Shown here in pieces: positions 17,015-25,248 of a stretch of DNA of 64,000 nucleotides; positions within the stretch are counted from its first letter, which is position 1, and the number at the start of each line of letters is the position of its first letter. Position numbers and translations under genes: made by a program. Source of the DNA: Janthinobacterium sp. 67 (GTDB taxonomy: Bacteria; Pseudomonadota; Gammaproteobacteria; Burkholderiales; Burkholderiaceae_D); NCBI RefSeq assembly GCF_002797895.1, contig NZ_PGES01000001.1, forward strand, positions 1,736,001-1,800,000. Reading direction: 5' to 3'. The notes under the pieces were generated by a model. It had not been told where the DNA came from, made no database searches, and saw only the letters and a list, made by a program, of their open reading frames with translations.

Positions 17015-18649
17015 ATGTCCCCGCTCGATTCGAGTCAGAATGTCATGAAAAAATGCAGCAACCCGGAGCACCCGCACTGTACGTTCTGGGTCTTGCCTAG
17101 GGATACCGTCTGCGCGGGCAACCACCCGCAAGCGACGACTGCCCCCAGCAGCTACGACCTGTTGACCGCACTGCGCAGCGCCCGTTCCGAGCCATCGGCA
17201 ACGGCGCTTCCGCACGCCCCTGCACATGATTCTGATAGTCGCGATGCTGTCATTCGCGATGCCGCCATTCAAACGGTAAGCCGCTCCGTGGGGGCCTGCG
17301 CCGCCCCCCCGGCGTTCACGCCAGCGCCCGTCGCGCCATCACCGGTCCCTCCCGCCTACCAGCCCGTGCAAGCCCACCTGCACATCAGCGGCTTCGACCC
17401 GCGCGCGGCAGGCGGACGGCAAACCCTGAAGATGGAGTTGCGCGGCATGAGTGCCGCCTGCGCGCCGCAGCTGACCTTGCGCCTGCGCTCGGACCTGATC
17501 CCGCGCGGGCACGTGCAGCATGATTTCGTGCGCACCACGCGCGGCGACTGGCGTCCCGTGTTTGTCGAGTTTTCCTCGCGCAACAAGGAACACGGGCAAT
17601 ACCAGATCGAAGTGGAAGTGCACAGCCACGTCGACGGCGCCGTGGCGCAGAAATGGGTATGCACGTTTGTCATCCTCGTGCCGCGCCGCGACGCCACCCT
17701 GACGGAAATCCACCAGATATTCCTCAGTACGCACAAGAACGTGCGCGTGATGGCCGACGACGCGTCGATCGCCCGCGTGACGGGCGGCGATGGCTGCAAC
17801 CTCGACGTGACGGCGCGCAATGCCGGCATTGCCCACGTGGATCTGTCCGCGCCGCAAGGCAAGATCGACATGGGCTTTACCACCATCGCCTGGGACGAGG
17901 AGTTGATCGAAGTCGACCTTCCCGCCGCCAGCCACTGCCATCCGCACCCGAGCCAGGCCGCCTGTCTCGTCAATGCGGCGCCGGAAGCGGGCGAACAGCG
18001 CCAGATCCGCCTGTTCGCGCTGGAAGAATGCATGCTGGGCCGCTTCGAACTGGTGGATCCGGAAGCCGATGTACTGCTCAGCCATTTCAGCCCCGATGGC
18101 CAGGACAACAATGGCTTGACGCGGCGCCTGTCGGGCCGCCACGCCATTATCCGGCGCGGCCAGCAAGGCTTTGAAATCGAGGATGTGTCGCGCTATGGTT
18201 TGCTGCTCGACGGCGTCTGGCCCGGCAAGCACAAACCCGTACCCCTGCGCCTGGGCATGCGCATCGAATTGTCTGCCAGCATCAAGGGCATCGTCGTGCT
18301 CAGCGTCACGGCCCTGCTCGCGCATGGCGTGATCCTGCACCGCATCGACCACGGCGCCCGCGCCGAATGCTTTTATCTGCTGCTGCCCGACACCCAGCCC
18401 ACGCCGGCCAGCCACCTTGCCACGCCGCAAGCCAGCGGCTTGCCCGTGCTTTTCCACCGCAACGGCGGCTTCTGGCACCTGGACACGGCCAGCGGCAAGG
18501 AAACGGCGCTGGCCCCCGCCACCGCGCTCGACAAGCTGAGCGGCTTCGCGCGGCACAAGCGCTTCGCCAGCGAACCGTATCCGGAGTGCTGGATCATCCG
18601 CACCGAAGGCGCGGCCCTGTGCGACAGCGCAACCATGCAAACGGCCTGA
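17015..18649 (+). CDS. FHA-domain protein with Cys/His-rich N-terminus
   Basis: The 544-residue protein contains an FHA domain at about residues 335-405: MLGRFELVDPE, then the phosphopeptide-binding LSGRHAIIRR and a GLLLDG end. FHA domains bind phosphothreonine, so it is a likely reader of the Ser/Thr kinase signal. Residues 11-40 hold CSNPEHPHC and CAGNHP, a pattern that could bind zinc. Between them and the FHA domain lie a Pro/Ala-rich linker and a beta-rich region (about 125-320). No signal peptide. The ATG at 17015 follows GAGGG; another ATG at 17045 lacks a ribosome site. The middle region is not recognised. Confidence 0.78.
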   Translation: MSPLDSSQNVMKKCSNPEHPHCTFWVLPRDTVCAGNHPQATTAPSSYDLLTALRSARSEPSATALPHAPAHDSDSRDAVIRDAAIQTVSRSVGACAAPPAFTPAPVAPSPVPPAYQPVQAHLHISGFDPRAAGGRQTLKMELRGMSAACAPQLTLRLRSDLIPRGHVQHDFVRTTRGDWRPVFVEFSSRNKEHGQYQIEVEVHSHVDGAVAQKWVCTFVILVPRRDATLTEIHQIFLSTHKNVRVMADDASIARVTGGDGCNLDVTARNAGIAHVDLSAPQGKIDMGFTTIAWDEELIEVDLPAASHCHPHPSQAACLVNAAPEAGEQRQIRLFALEECMLGRFELVDPEADVLLSHFSPDGQDNNGLTRRLSGRHAIIRRGQQGFEIEDVSRYGLLLDGVWPGKHKPVPLRLGMRIELSASIKGIVVLSVTALLAHGVILHRIDHGARAECFYLLLPDTQPTPASHLATPQASGLPVLFHRNGGFWHLDTASGKETALAPATALDKLSGFARHKRFASEPYPECWIIRTEGAALCDSATMQTA

Positions 18650-18674
18650 TACAGCACCTCCTGACACCTGACCG

Positions 18675-18779
18675 CTAGCGCGGTACCAGCACCAGGAAAA
18701 TCAGCGACAAGCCAATAATGAACACCGCTTCCAGCGAAAACACGAGGGCGGGAATCTGCAATTCGCGCGGAATTTTCAT
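18675..18779 (-). CDS. Single-span membrane peptide, 34 residues
   Basis: A short frame from an ATG at 18779 to TAG encodes 34 residues: a basic start (MKIPRELQIP), then one long hydrophobic span (ALVFSLEAVFIIGLSLIF and LVLV) and a PR end. GAGG lies 7 bases before the ATG. The composition is far too hydrophobic and ordered for chance, and the start signals are good. It is convergent with the FHA gene (25 bases between stops). It could be a small regulator of a membrane complex, but no partner is evident. Confidence 0.68.
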   Translation of the reverse strand: MKIPRELQIPALVFSLEAVFIIGLSLIFLVLVPR

Positions 18780-18970
18780 GGCGACACCTCTTCAAAACGT
18801 CAAACTGCTTTCAGCATAGCGCGCCCTGCGCCAAATACATTATCAGCCGCACAACATGGTTGTTGACCCGGCATGCATTGCCGAGTCCGCTGACCAAGCT
18901 ATCCCGACACACAATTTAACAAATTATCAGCAGATATTCCGCAAATAGCCGCCCTCCACGCCCCTGCATA

Positions 18971-18986
18971 CTGTATATTCATCCAG
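18971..18986. promoter_or_regulatory. LexA-like box upstream of the ydjM-type gene
   Basis: CTGTATATTCATCCAG fits CTG-N10-CAG and matches the enterobacterial LexA consensus at 13 of 16 positions. It lies 52 bases before the ATG at 19039. The E. coli homologue ydjM is a known SOS gene, which supports the call. Confidence 0.65.
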
Positions 18987-19038
18987 TTAATACCAGCTGA
19001 CATTTCACACGGCGCCCGCAGGGCGTTTTACATTTCCT

Positions 19039-19632
19039 ATGGCTTCCAACAAAGCGCATCATGCGACCGGTTGGGCTGCCGGCGTGATCGCCGCGGCCCT
19101 GGTCGCGCACGCTGGCGCCGGTGGCCCCTATCAAGTGCTGAGCATGCTCGCCTTTGTCATGGGGGCGCTGGGCGGCACGGCGCCGGACTGGCTGGAAGTG
19201 GCCTGGTGGGCGCGCACGCACAAGCTGTGGATCACGCACCGCACGTGGACGCACTGGGGCCTGGCCTGGATCGCCCTGCTCGTCTACACGTATCTGCAAT
19301 TGCCGCATCACCCGTGGGCCCCGCCCCTGTTCGGCTTTGCCGCCGGCGGCATCATGCATCTGCTGGCCGACTGGCCCAATCCGCTGGGCGTACCGTGGAT
19401 ATTCCGCCGCCACTCGCTGCGCTGGTGGAAGAGCGGCCGCCACGACATCATCGTCATCATCGCCGCCTGGCTGGCCGCCACCATCGTGGCCGACCATGTA
19501 TTTTTTGACGGCATCCACTGGCAGCGCAGCGTCCTGGCGCTGGACAGCCTGCTGCACTGGTCCGCCACTGCCCTGCAGCAAGCCTGGACGGATCTGCAAC
19601 AGTGGCAGGAACGCTGGCGCCTCGGTGGCTGA
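19039..19632 (+). CDS. YdjM-like inner-membrane metal-dependent hydrolase
   Basis: The 197-residue protein has several hydrophobic segments and the conserved pattern of the YdjM/DUF457 family: NKAHHATGW near the start, GGTAPDWLE, THRTWTHWG and MHLLADWPNPLG. The His and Asp residues would bind metal at the membrane surface. The enzymatic role is not established; members were named LexA-regulated inner membrane-associated hydrolases. The LexA-like box at 18971-18986 suggests DNA-damage induction here too. The fecI cassette follows with its own Fur box. Confidence 0.85.
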   Translation: MASNKAHHATGWAAGVIAAALVAHAGAGGPYQVLSMLAFVMGALGGTAPDWLEVAWWARTHKLWITHRTWTHWGLAWIALLVYTYLQLPHHPWAPPLFGFAAGGIMHLLADWPNPLGVPWIFRRHSLRWWKSGRHDIIVIIAAWLAATIVADHVFFDGIHWQRSVLALDSLLHWSATALQQAWTDLQQWQERWRLGG

Positions 19633-19662
19633 CGCCGATTGACGGAGGTCGCATGGCAATGT

Positions 19663-19681
19663 GATAATGAGTATCATTCTC
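19663..19681. promoter_or_regulatory. Fur box of the fecI cassette
   Basis: GATAATGAGTATCATTCTC matches the 19-base Fur consensus GATAATGATAATCATTATC at 16 positions. It lies 67 bases before the fecI start, so iron-loaded Fur would silence the cassette. Confidence 0.85.
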
Positions 19682-19748
19682 AAACAGCCCAGCCAGCCGG
19701 CACCCCCGCGTTCCGTCAGCCCAGCTCTTCCCTTGCCTGGAGAACGCA

Positions 19749-20267
19749 GTGAGTACCGTCAGTCCCACCCATGCCAATCACCTGAGCACCCTGTACAGCG
19801 AGCATCACGGCTGGCTGTATGGCTGGCTGCGGGGCAAGCTGGGCAACCGCGCCGAGGCGGCCGACCTGGCGCAGGACACGTTCTTGCGCTTGCTGGGCAA
19901 GCGCGATTTGACACCGCTGGCACCGCTGCGCGAGCCGCGTGGCTACCTGGCGACCATCGCGCGCGGCTTGCTGATCGACCGCTACCGGCGCCAGGCGCTG
20001 GAACAGGCCTACCTGGAAGCGCTGGCGCAGCAAGCCGAACCGGTATCGATCAGCGCCGAAACGCATGCCATCATCATCGAAACCCTGCTGGCCATCGACC
20101 GCCTGCTCGACCGCCTGGGCGCGCGCACGCGGGCCATCTTCCTGCTGGCGCAGATCGAGGAGCTCAGTTATGTGGAGATCAGCCGGCGCCTGGGCGTATC
20201 CTTGCCCACCGTGAAAAAGCACCTGGTGCGCGCCTACACGGAATGCCTGATGCTGGCGGCCGGCTGA
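19749..20267 (+). CDS. FecI-type ECF sigma factor
   Basis: The 172-residue protein has the sigma-70 region 2 (DLAQDTFLRLLGKRD, then YLATIARGLLIDRYRRQALE) and region 4 with a helix-turn-helix (LSYVEISRRLGVSLPTVKKHLVRAY) of FecI-like ECF factors. It would direct RNA polymerase to the receptor gene after a signal through FecR. Start is a GTG at 19749 with GGAG 6 bases upstream. The stop overlaps the fecR start by one base (TGATG), so the pair is translationally coupled. A Fur box precedes it. Confidence 0.92.
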   Translation: MSTVSPTHANHLSTLYSEHHGWLYGWLRGKLGNRAEAADLAQDTFLRLLGKRDLTPLAPLREPRGYLATIARGLLIDRYRRQALEQAYLEALAQQAEPVSISAETHAIIIETLLAIDRLLDRLGARTRAIFLLAQIEELSYVEISRRLGVSLPTVKKHLVRAYTECLMLAAG

Positions 20268-21229
20268 TGTTCGGCGCATCCTCGTCCACTCCTATCGCCC
20301 GCAAGGTCCTGGCCGCCGCCGCCCACTGGCACGTGGAACTCCAGTGCGGCAGCGCCGACCCGGTCGCCCTGCAGGCATGGCGCGACGCCAGCGCCGAACA
20401 TGAGCGGGCCTGGGAACTGCTGCGGCACATGGATGGCCAGCTGGCCACGATACCGGCGGCGCTGGCGATGCCTGCCCTGCAGGCGGCGCAGCAGCGCCGG
20501 CGCAGCGCCGCCAAGATACTCGCCCTGCTGGTGGCGGCCGGCGGCGGCATCGCGCTGGGCCAGGCAGGCCTGCAGTCCGCGCCTTGGCAAGCGTGGACGG
20601 CGTCCTTGCGCACGGCGCCGGGCCGGCGCCGCCACGTGACCTTGGCCGATGGGGGGCGCATGGAAATGAACACGGATAGCGCGCTCGATGTCGCTTACGG
20701 CGCCACGCACCGCTGCATCCGCCTGCACCATGGCGAAATCATGATCACGACGGCGTCCGATGCGCGCCCCTTCCTCGTCGACACGCCGCACGGCTTGATC
20801 CGCGCGCTCGGTACGCGCTTCGGCGTGCGCTGCGATGACGATGGCAGCACGGTCAGCGTCTACGAACACGCCGTGGAAGTGCGCTGCGCGGCGCGCCCGG
20901 ACGCCGTGCGCCGCCTCCAAGCGGGACAGCAGCTGCGTTTCAGCGCAACCGGCACGCAGGACGTGCAGGCCATGCCCGCGCACCAGGACAGCTGGCTGCG
21001 CGGCATGCTGGTGGCCGCCGACTGGCCCCTGCAGCAACTGGTGCAGGAACTGGCGCGTTACCGGCGCGGGCGCCTCGCGTGCCACGCGTCCGTGGCGCGG
21101 CGGCCCGTTACGGGCACGTATCGGCTCGACGATATCGACGCCGTGCTGGAAAGCCTGTGCGCCTCGCACGGGCTGCAAGTGACGTACTTCACGCGCTACT
21201 GGGCCACGGTGGCGGCCCGGGCTACATAG
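20267..21229 (+). CDS. FecR-type anti-sigma/signal transducer
   Basis: The 320-residue protein has the FecR plan: a cytoplasmic N-terminal DUF4880-like part (residues about 12-50, with CGSADPVALQAWRDASAEHERAW split around the Trp), one membrane span (about 84-101), and a periplasmic FecR domain (RHVTLADGGRMEMNTDSALDV, then RALGTRFGVR). It receives the ligand signal from the receptor's N-terminal domain and controls the sigma factor. The ATG at 20267 overlaps the fecI stop. The receptor gene follows after 126 bases. Confidence 0.92.
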   Translation: MFGASSSTPIARKVLAAAAHWHVELQCGSADPVALQAWRDASAEHERAWELLRHMDGQLATIPAALAMPALQAAQQRRRSAAKILALLVAAGGGIALGQAGLQSAPWQAWTASLRTAPGRRRHVTLADGGRMEMNTDSALDVAYGATHRCIRLHHGEIMITTASDARPFLVDTPHGLIRALGTRFGVRCDDDGSTVSVYEHAVEVRCAARPDAVRRLQAGQQLRFSATGTQDVQAMPAHQDSWLRGMLVAADWPLQQLVQELARYRRGRLACHASVARRPVTGTYRLDDIDAVLESLCASHGLQVTYFTRYWATVAARAT

Positions 21230-21355
21230 TTATTTTCAGTTTTTTTGCGCCAGGGGTTGGTGTTTCGCTGCGCTGCTTCGGCTTCATGAATAGGTAGCCG
21301 ATTCACACGCCGATTCACGTACCAATTCTTATCCCTTAGAGCAGAAAGACCGAGC

Positions 21356-23830
21356 ATGCAGCTGACCACCCCCGTCCTCCATCCCGCCGCGCGCGCCATC
21401 CGCCTGGCCGTCATCGCCATGGCTTGCGCCGCCCCCGCCGCCTTTGTCGCCGCGCCCGCGCTGGCGCAAGGCCAGGCCGCCACCGCCCCGCAAGCCTATG
21501 CCGTACCGGCCGGCCCGCTGGCCACCGCCCTCAACGACTTTGCCGTCGCCGCCGGCGTCAGCCTGTCGACCGACCCGGCGCAGACGCGGGGACTGCGCTC
21601 GCCCGGCGTGCGCGGCAGCTTTGGCGTGACCCAGGGCTTTGCCCAGGTGCTGGCCGGCAGCGGCCTGGAAGCCGTGCAACTGCCGAACGGCGCCTACGTG
21701 CTGCGCCAGGCAGCCGCACCCTCCGCAGCGGCGGCCGGCGTGGAAAAGACCATGGCGCCCGTGACGGTCAGCGCCAGCATGGAGCGCGACCCCGTCAGTG
21801 AGCACAGCAATTCGTATGCGGCGCGCGCCGTCACCGTCGGCAAGGGCGTGCAGACCCTGCGCGAAATTCCCCAGTCCGTCAGCGTCGTTACGCGCCAAAA
21901 GATGGACGACCAGAATCTCAACACCATCGACGCCGTGCTGGCCAACACCACCGGCATCACCATGTACGACAGCCCCATGGGCGGGCGCTATGTGTATTCG
22001 CGCGGCTTCATGGTCGACACTTACCAGTTCGACGGCGTGAACCGCGCCATGTACTACCCGCAGGCGAACAGCTTTACCAGCAATACGGCCGTGCTGGACC
22101 GCGTGGAAATCGTGCGCGGCGCCACCGGCTTGCTGCAGGGCACGGGCTCGCCGGGCGCCGCCATCAACATGGTGCGCAAGCGTCCGCTGGCGGAAAAGCA
22201 GGTGCAGCTGGCGCTGAGCGCCGGCCGCTGGAACGACGTGCGCGGCGAAGTCGACGTCACCGGCCCCTTGAATGAGTCGGGCAGCATCCGCGGCCGCGCC
22301 GTGGCCGCGCATGAGCAGCGCGATTATTTCTATGACGTGGCCGACAGCCGCACCGACGTGCTGTATGGCGTGCTGGAATTCGACCTGGCGCCGGGCAGCA
22401 AGCTGACGACGGGCGCCAGCTACGAGAAACTGCACTCGACACCCTTCTTTTCCGGCATGGCCCGCTACCGCGATGGCAGCGATCCGAAGCTGCCGCGCGA
22501 AACCTTCCTCGGCGCCGACTGGAACCGCTGGGCGAGCCGCCAGACGGCCGTCTTCGCCGAATTCGAGCACCGTTTCGACGCCGACTGGCTGTTCAAGGCC
22601 AGCGCCAACTACACGCGCGAGCGGCATGACGTGAAATACATGTTCAGCCAGGGCGCGATCGATCCCGCCACCATGGCCGGCATGATGATGTATGGCGGCG
22701 TGTTCGACTATGGCAGCACCAACAAGGGCCTCGACCTGTCGCTCGACGGCAAATTCAACGCCTTCGGCCGCCGCCACGGCTTCAGCGCCGGCATCAACAC
22801 GAACCGCCTGGAAAGCGACAGCGATTTCAGCCTGGCACTGCTGCAGCAGCCGAACAACCCTCTGCGGCCCAATCACGGCGTGGCCGAACCGAGCGACGCC
22901 TGGTTCCGCGAAAACAGCTACCGGGGCGATCCCAGCGTGACGAAAATGACGCAGACGGGCGCCTATGGCGTGGCCCGCTTCAGCGTCAGCGATCCGCTCA
23001 CCGTGGTGGCGGGCGCGCGTGTGTCGAACTACAAATGGAGCAGCGTGTACCGCGACACGGGCGAGGTGTATATCGATCCGTACCGCGAAAACGGCGTCGT
23101 CACGCCGTATGGCGGTGTGATCTACGCGTTCGACAAGCGCTGGTCCGGCTATGCCAGCGTGTCCGACATCTTCCAGCCGCAAAACCAGCGCACGGCCGAA
23201 GGCGCCCTGCTCGACCCGCTCAAGGGGCGCAACCTGGAAGTGGGCGTCAAGGGTGAACTGTTCGACGGCAAGGTCAATACCTCGCTGGCGCTGTTCCGCA
23301 TCGAGCAGCGCAACCGCGCCGAACTCGACCTGGTCAACACCTGCTCCAGCGGCACGGAATGCTATTTCTCGGCGGGCAAGGTGCGCAGCGAAGGCGTCGA
23401 TGCGGAAATCAGCGGCGAAGTGGCACCGGGCTGGCAGCTGTTCGCCGGCTACACCCTGAACAATTTTAAATATCTGGAACAGACGTCGAATGCGGGCGTG
23501 ATGTTCGCCAGTACCTACTCGCCGCGCCACATGCTGCGCGCGTGGAGCGACTACCGCCTGCCCGGCGCCCTGCAAAAGTGGAGTGTGGGCGGCGGCGTGA
23601 ACTTCCAGACGGAGAGCTCGCGCGTGACGCAGAACGTCACGGTGGCGCAAGGCGCGTATGCCTTGTTCAGCGCGCGCGGCGCCTACCAGATCGACCGCAA
23701 CTGGACGGCGTCGCTGTCCGTGACGAACTTGCTCGACAAGCGCTACTACCAGACGGTGGGCGCGCCTGCGTGGGGCAATTTCTATGGCGAACCGCGCAAG
23801 GCGCAACTGACCTTGCGCACGCGTTTCTAG
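21356..23830 (+). CDS. TonB-dependent siderophore receptor with STN signalling domain
   Basis: The 824-residue protein has a signal peptide (cleavage after LAQ near residue 38), an STN secretin/TonB N-terminal domain (about 45-118), a plug domain (TLREIPQSVSVVTRQKMDD and VEIVRGATGLLQGTGSPG) and a 22-strand outer-membrane barrel ending in the C-terminal Phe (LTLRTRF). The plug text resembles FpvA/FhuE/FoxA-like ferric siderophore receptors. The STN domain and the upstream fecI-fecR pair show that it signals its own expression. Ligand unknown; no biosynthetic genes are near, so it probably takes up a xenosiderophore. It converges on the pirin gene 9 bases away. Confidence 0.92.
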   Translation: MQLTTPVLHPAARAIRLAVIAMACAAPAAFVAAPALAQGQAATAPQAYAVPAGPLATALNDFAVAAGVSLSTDPAQTRGLRSPGVRGSFGVTQGFAQVLAGSGLEAVQLPNGAYVLRQAAAPSAAAAGVEKTMAPVTVSASMERDPVSEHSNSYAARAVTVGKGVQTLREIPQSVSVVTRQKMDDQNLNTIDAVLANTTGITMYDSPMGGRYVYSRGFMVDTYQFDGVNRAMYYPQANSFTSNTAVLDRVEIVRGATGLLQGTGSPGAAINMVRKRPLAEKQVQLALSAGRWNDVRGEVDVTGPLNESGSIRGRAVAAHEQRDYFYDVADSRTDVLYGVLEFDLAPGSKLTTGASYEKLHSTPFFSGMARYRDGSDPKLPRETFLGADWNRWASRQTAVFAEFEHRFDADWLFKASANYTRERHDVKYMFSQGAIDPATMAGMMMYGGVFDYGSTNKGLDLSLDGKFNAFGRRHGFSAGINTNRLESDSDFSLALLQQPNNPLRPNHGVAEPSDAWFRENSYRGDPSVTKMTQTGAYGVARFSVSDPLTVVAGARVSNYKWSSVYRDTGEVYIDPYRENGVVTPYGGVIYAFDKRWSGYASVSDIFQPQNQRTAEGALLDPLKGRNLEVGVKGELFDGKVNTSLALFRIEQRNRAELDLVNTCSSGTECYFSAGKVRSEGVDAEISGEVAPGWQLFAGYTLNNFKYLEQTSNAGVMFASTYSPRHMLRAWSDYRLPGALQKWSVGGGVNFQTESSRVTQNVTVAQGAYALFSARGAYQIDRNWTASLSVTNLLDKRYYQTVGAPAWGNFYGEPRKAQLTLRTRF

Positions 23831-23839
23831 ACGAAACGC

Positions 23840-24727
23840 TTATGCCGGAGGACGCAATGGCGCCTTCGGCAGCGGGATGAATTCCGTCTCGCCCGGCACG
23901 CTCACCATGCGCTGGGCGGTCCAGTCGTCGGCCGCCTGCGACAATCGTTCCTTGCTCGACGAGACGAAATTCCAGAACAGGAAGCGGTGGCCGTCCAGCG
24001 GCTCGCCGCCGATGACGACGAACTGCACCGGACCGCCGCCTGCCGCCACCACGGGCACGGCCCCAGCTTCCAGCAAGGCCATGGTGTGCGGCGCGAGCGC
24101 CACGCCATCGACCAGCACGTCCCCGCTGACCGGATAGATCGCCGCTTCCGGCGGCAAGCCTTCCAGCCGTAATGTACGCCCCGCCTGCAGCGCCACGTCC
24201 AGGTACACCGTCTGCATGTAGGTGCGCACGGGCGACGTCCGACCAAAGGCCGTGCCGATCAAGACCTTGACGACGGCGCCATCGAGCGGCACGACGGGAA
24301 TGTCGGCTTGCGGCGTGTGCGTAAAACTCGGTTCGTCCTCCTCGTGCGCCTTGGGCAGCGCGGCCCACAGCTGCAAGCCGTGCGTGCGGTGCGGCTGGCC
24401 CGCCAGGTCGTGCGGCGTGCGTTCCGAATGCACGATGCCGCGCCCGGCCGTCATCCAGTTGATGGCGCCCGGTTCGATGCGCTGGTAGGAGCCGATGCTG
24501 TCGCGGTGGTCGATCGCGCCCTCGAACAGATAGGTGACGGTGGCCAGGCCGATGTGCGGATGGGGGCGCACGTCGTGGTTGGCGTCGGGCGCCACGTCGA
24601 TGGGGCCGAAATGGTCGAAGAAGATGAAGGGGCCGACGGCCTGCTTGGCCGCCGAAGGCAGCAAGCGCCGCACGACGAAGCCGCCGCCCAGGTCCTTTTC
24701 GTGGCTTTTCAGGATGGCCGCGCTCAT
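23840..24727 (-). CDS. Pirin family protein
   Basis: The 295-residue protein is a bicupin of the pirin family. RPHPHIGLATVTYLFEG and GRGIVHSE supply the metal-binding His and Glu residues of the N-terminal cupin; the C-terminal cupin lacks a full set. Bacterial pirins include quercetin dioxygenase-like enzymes and regulators of pyruvate metabolism, so the role is not fixed. The ATG overlaps the OsmC stop by 4 bases (ATGA), a sign of coupled translation. Confidence 0.88.
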   Translation of the reverse strand: MSAAILKSHEKDLGGGFVVRRLLPSAAKQAVGPFIFFDHFGPIDVAPDANHDVRPHPHIGLATVTYLFEGAIDHRDSIGSYQRIEPGAINWMTAGRGIVHSERTPHDLAGQPHRTHGLQLWAALPKAHEEDEPSFTHTPQADIPVVPLDGAVVKVLIGTAFGRTSPVRTYMQTVYLDVALQAGRTLRLEGLPPEAAIYPVSGDVLVDGVALAPHTMALLEAGAVPVVAAGGGPVQFVVIGGEPLDGHRFLFWNFVSSSKERLSQAADDWTAQRMVSVPGETEFIPLPKAPLRPPA

Positions 24728-25122
24728 GCCAGCACCGTCGTGATTTCGGTGGTGACGGCCGTCATCAGCTTGTGGATCGGGCATTTGCCGGCCACGGCCA
24801 GCAATTCCTGGCGCTGCGCATCCGTCATCTCCCCCGTCAGGTGCAGGGTGGCGGCCAGGCGGTACACGCCCTTGCGCTCTTCGCTGGCATCGCGCTCGGT
24901 CGACACTTCCACGTGTTCCAGTGGGATACCCTTGTGCCTGGCGTACCAGACGACGGTGAGCGCCTTGCAGGCCGACAGGGCCGCGTCGTACAGGTCGTGC
25001 GGCGAAGGGCCGGCGTCGCCGCCGCCCTCTTCCACCGAGGCGTCGGCGGAAATGATGTGGTCGCGCACGTGCACGATGTGGCGCATGGGTAGCGACTGGT
25101 CGCGGATGGCTTTGATGGTCAT
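24724..25122 (-). CDS. OsmC/Ohr family protein
   Basis: The 132-residue protein has the two reactive cysteines of the OsmC fold in ALSACKALTVVWYARH and AGKCPIHKLM, and the central GPSPHDLYDAALSAC block. Members reduce organic hydroperoxides in the cytoplasm. AAGGA precedes the ATG at 25122 by 6 bases. It is the first gene of an operon with pirin; the two together suggest protection against oxidised or electrophilic compounds, which is inference. Confidence 0.88.
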   Translation of the reverse strand: MTIKAIRDQSLPMRHIVHVRDHIISADASVEEGGGDAGPSPHDLYDAALSACKALTVVWYARHKGIPLEHVEVSTERDASEERKGVYRLAATLHLTGEMTDAQRQELLAVAGKCPIHKLMTAVTTEITTVLA

Positions 25123-25248
25123 GGCGTTCCTTGGTGCGTTTGGAAAGCCACAATTTACACCGTTTGGCCGCTTGGCGCAGCCCGCTGCCCTGCAAAACTG
25201 GTCATGAGATACGGAACACGGCGTGACGACGCTGTACGCAGGACTTGC

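Noticed and set aside
17015..18649. FHA protein as part of a type VI secretion cluster
   Set aside because: No tss/imp gene is found nearby.
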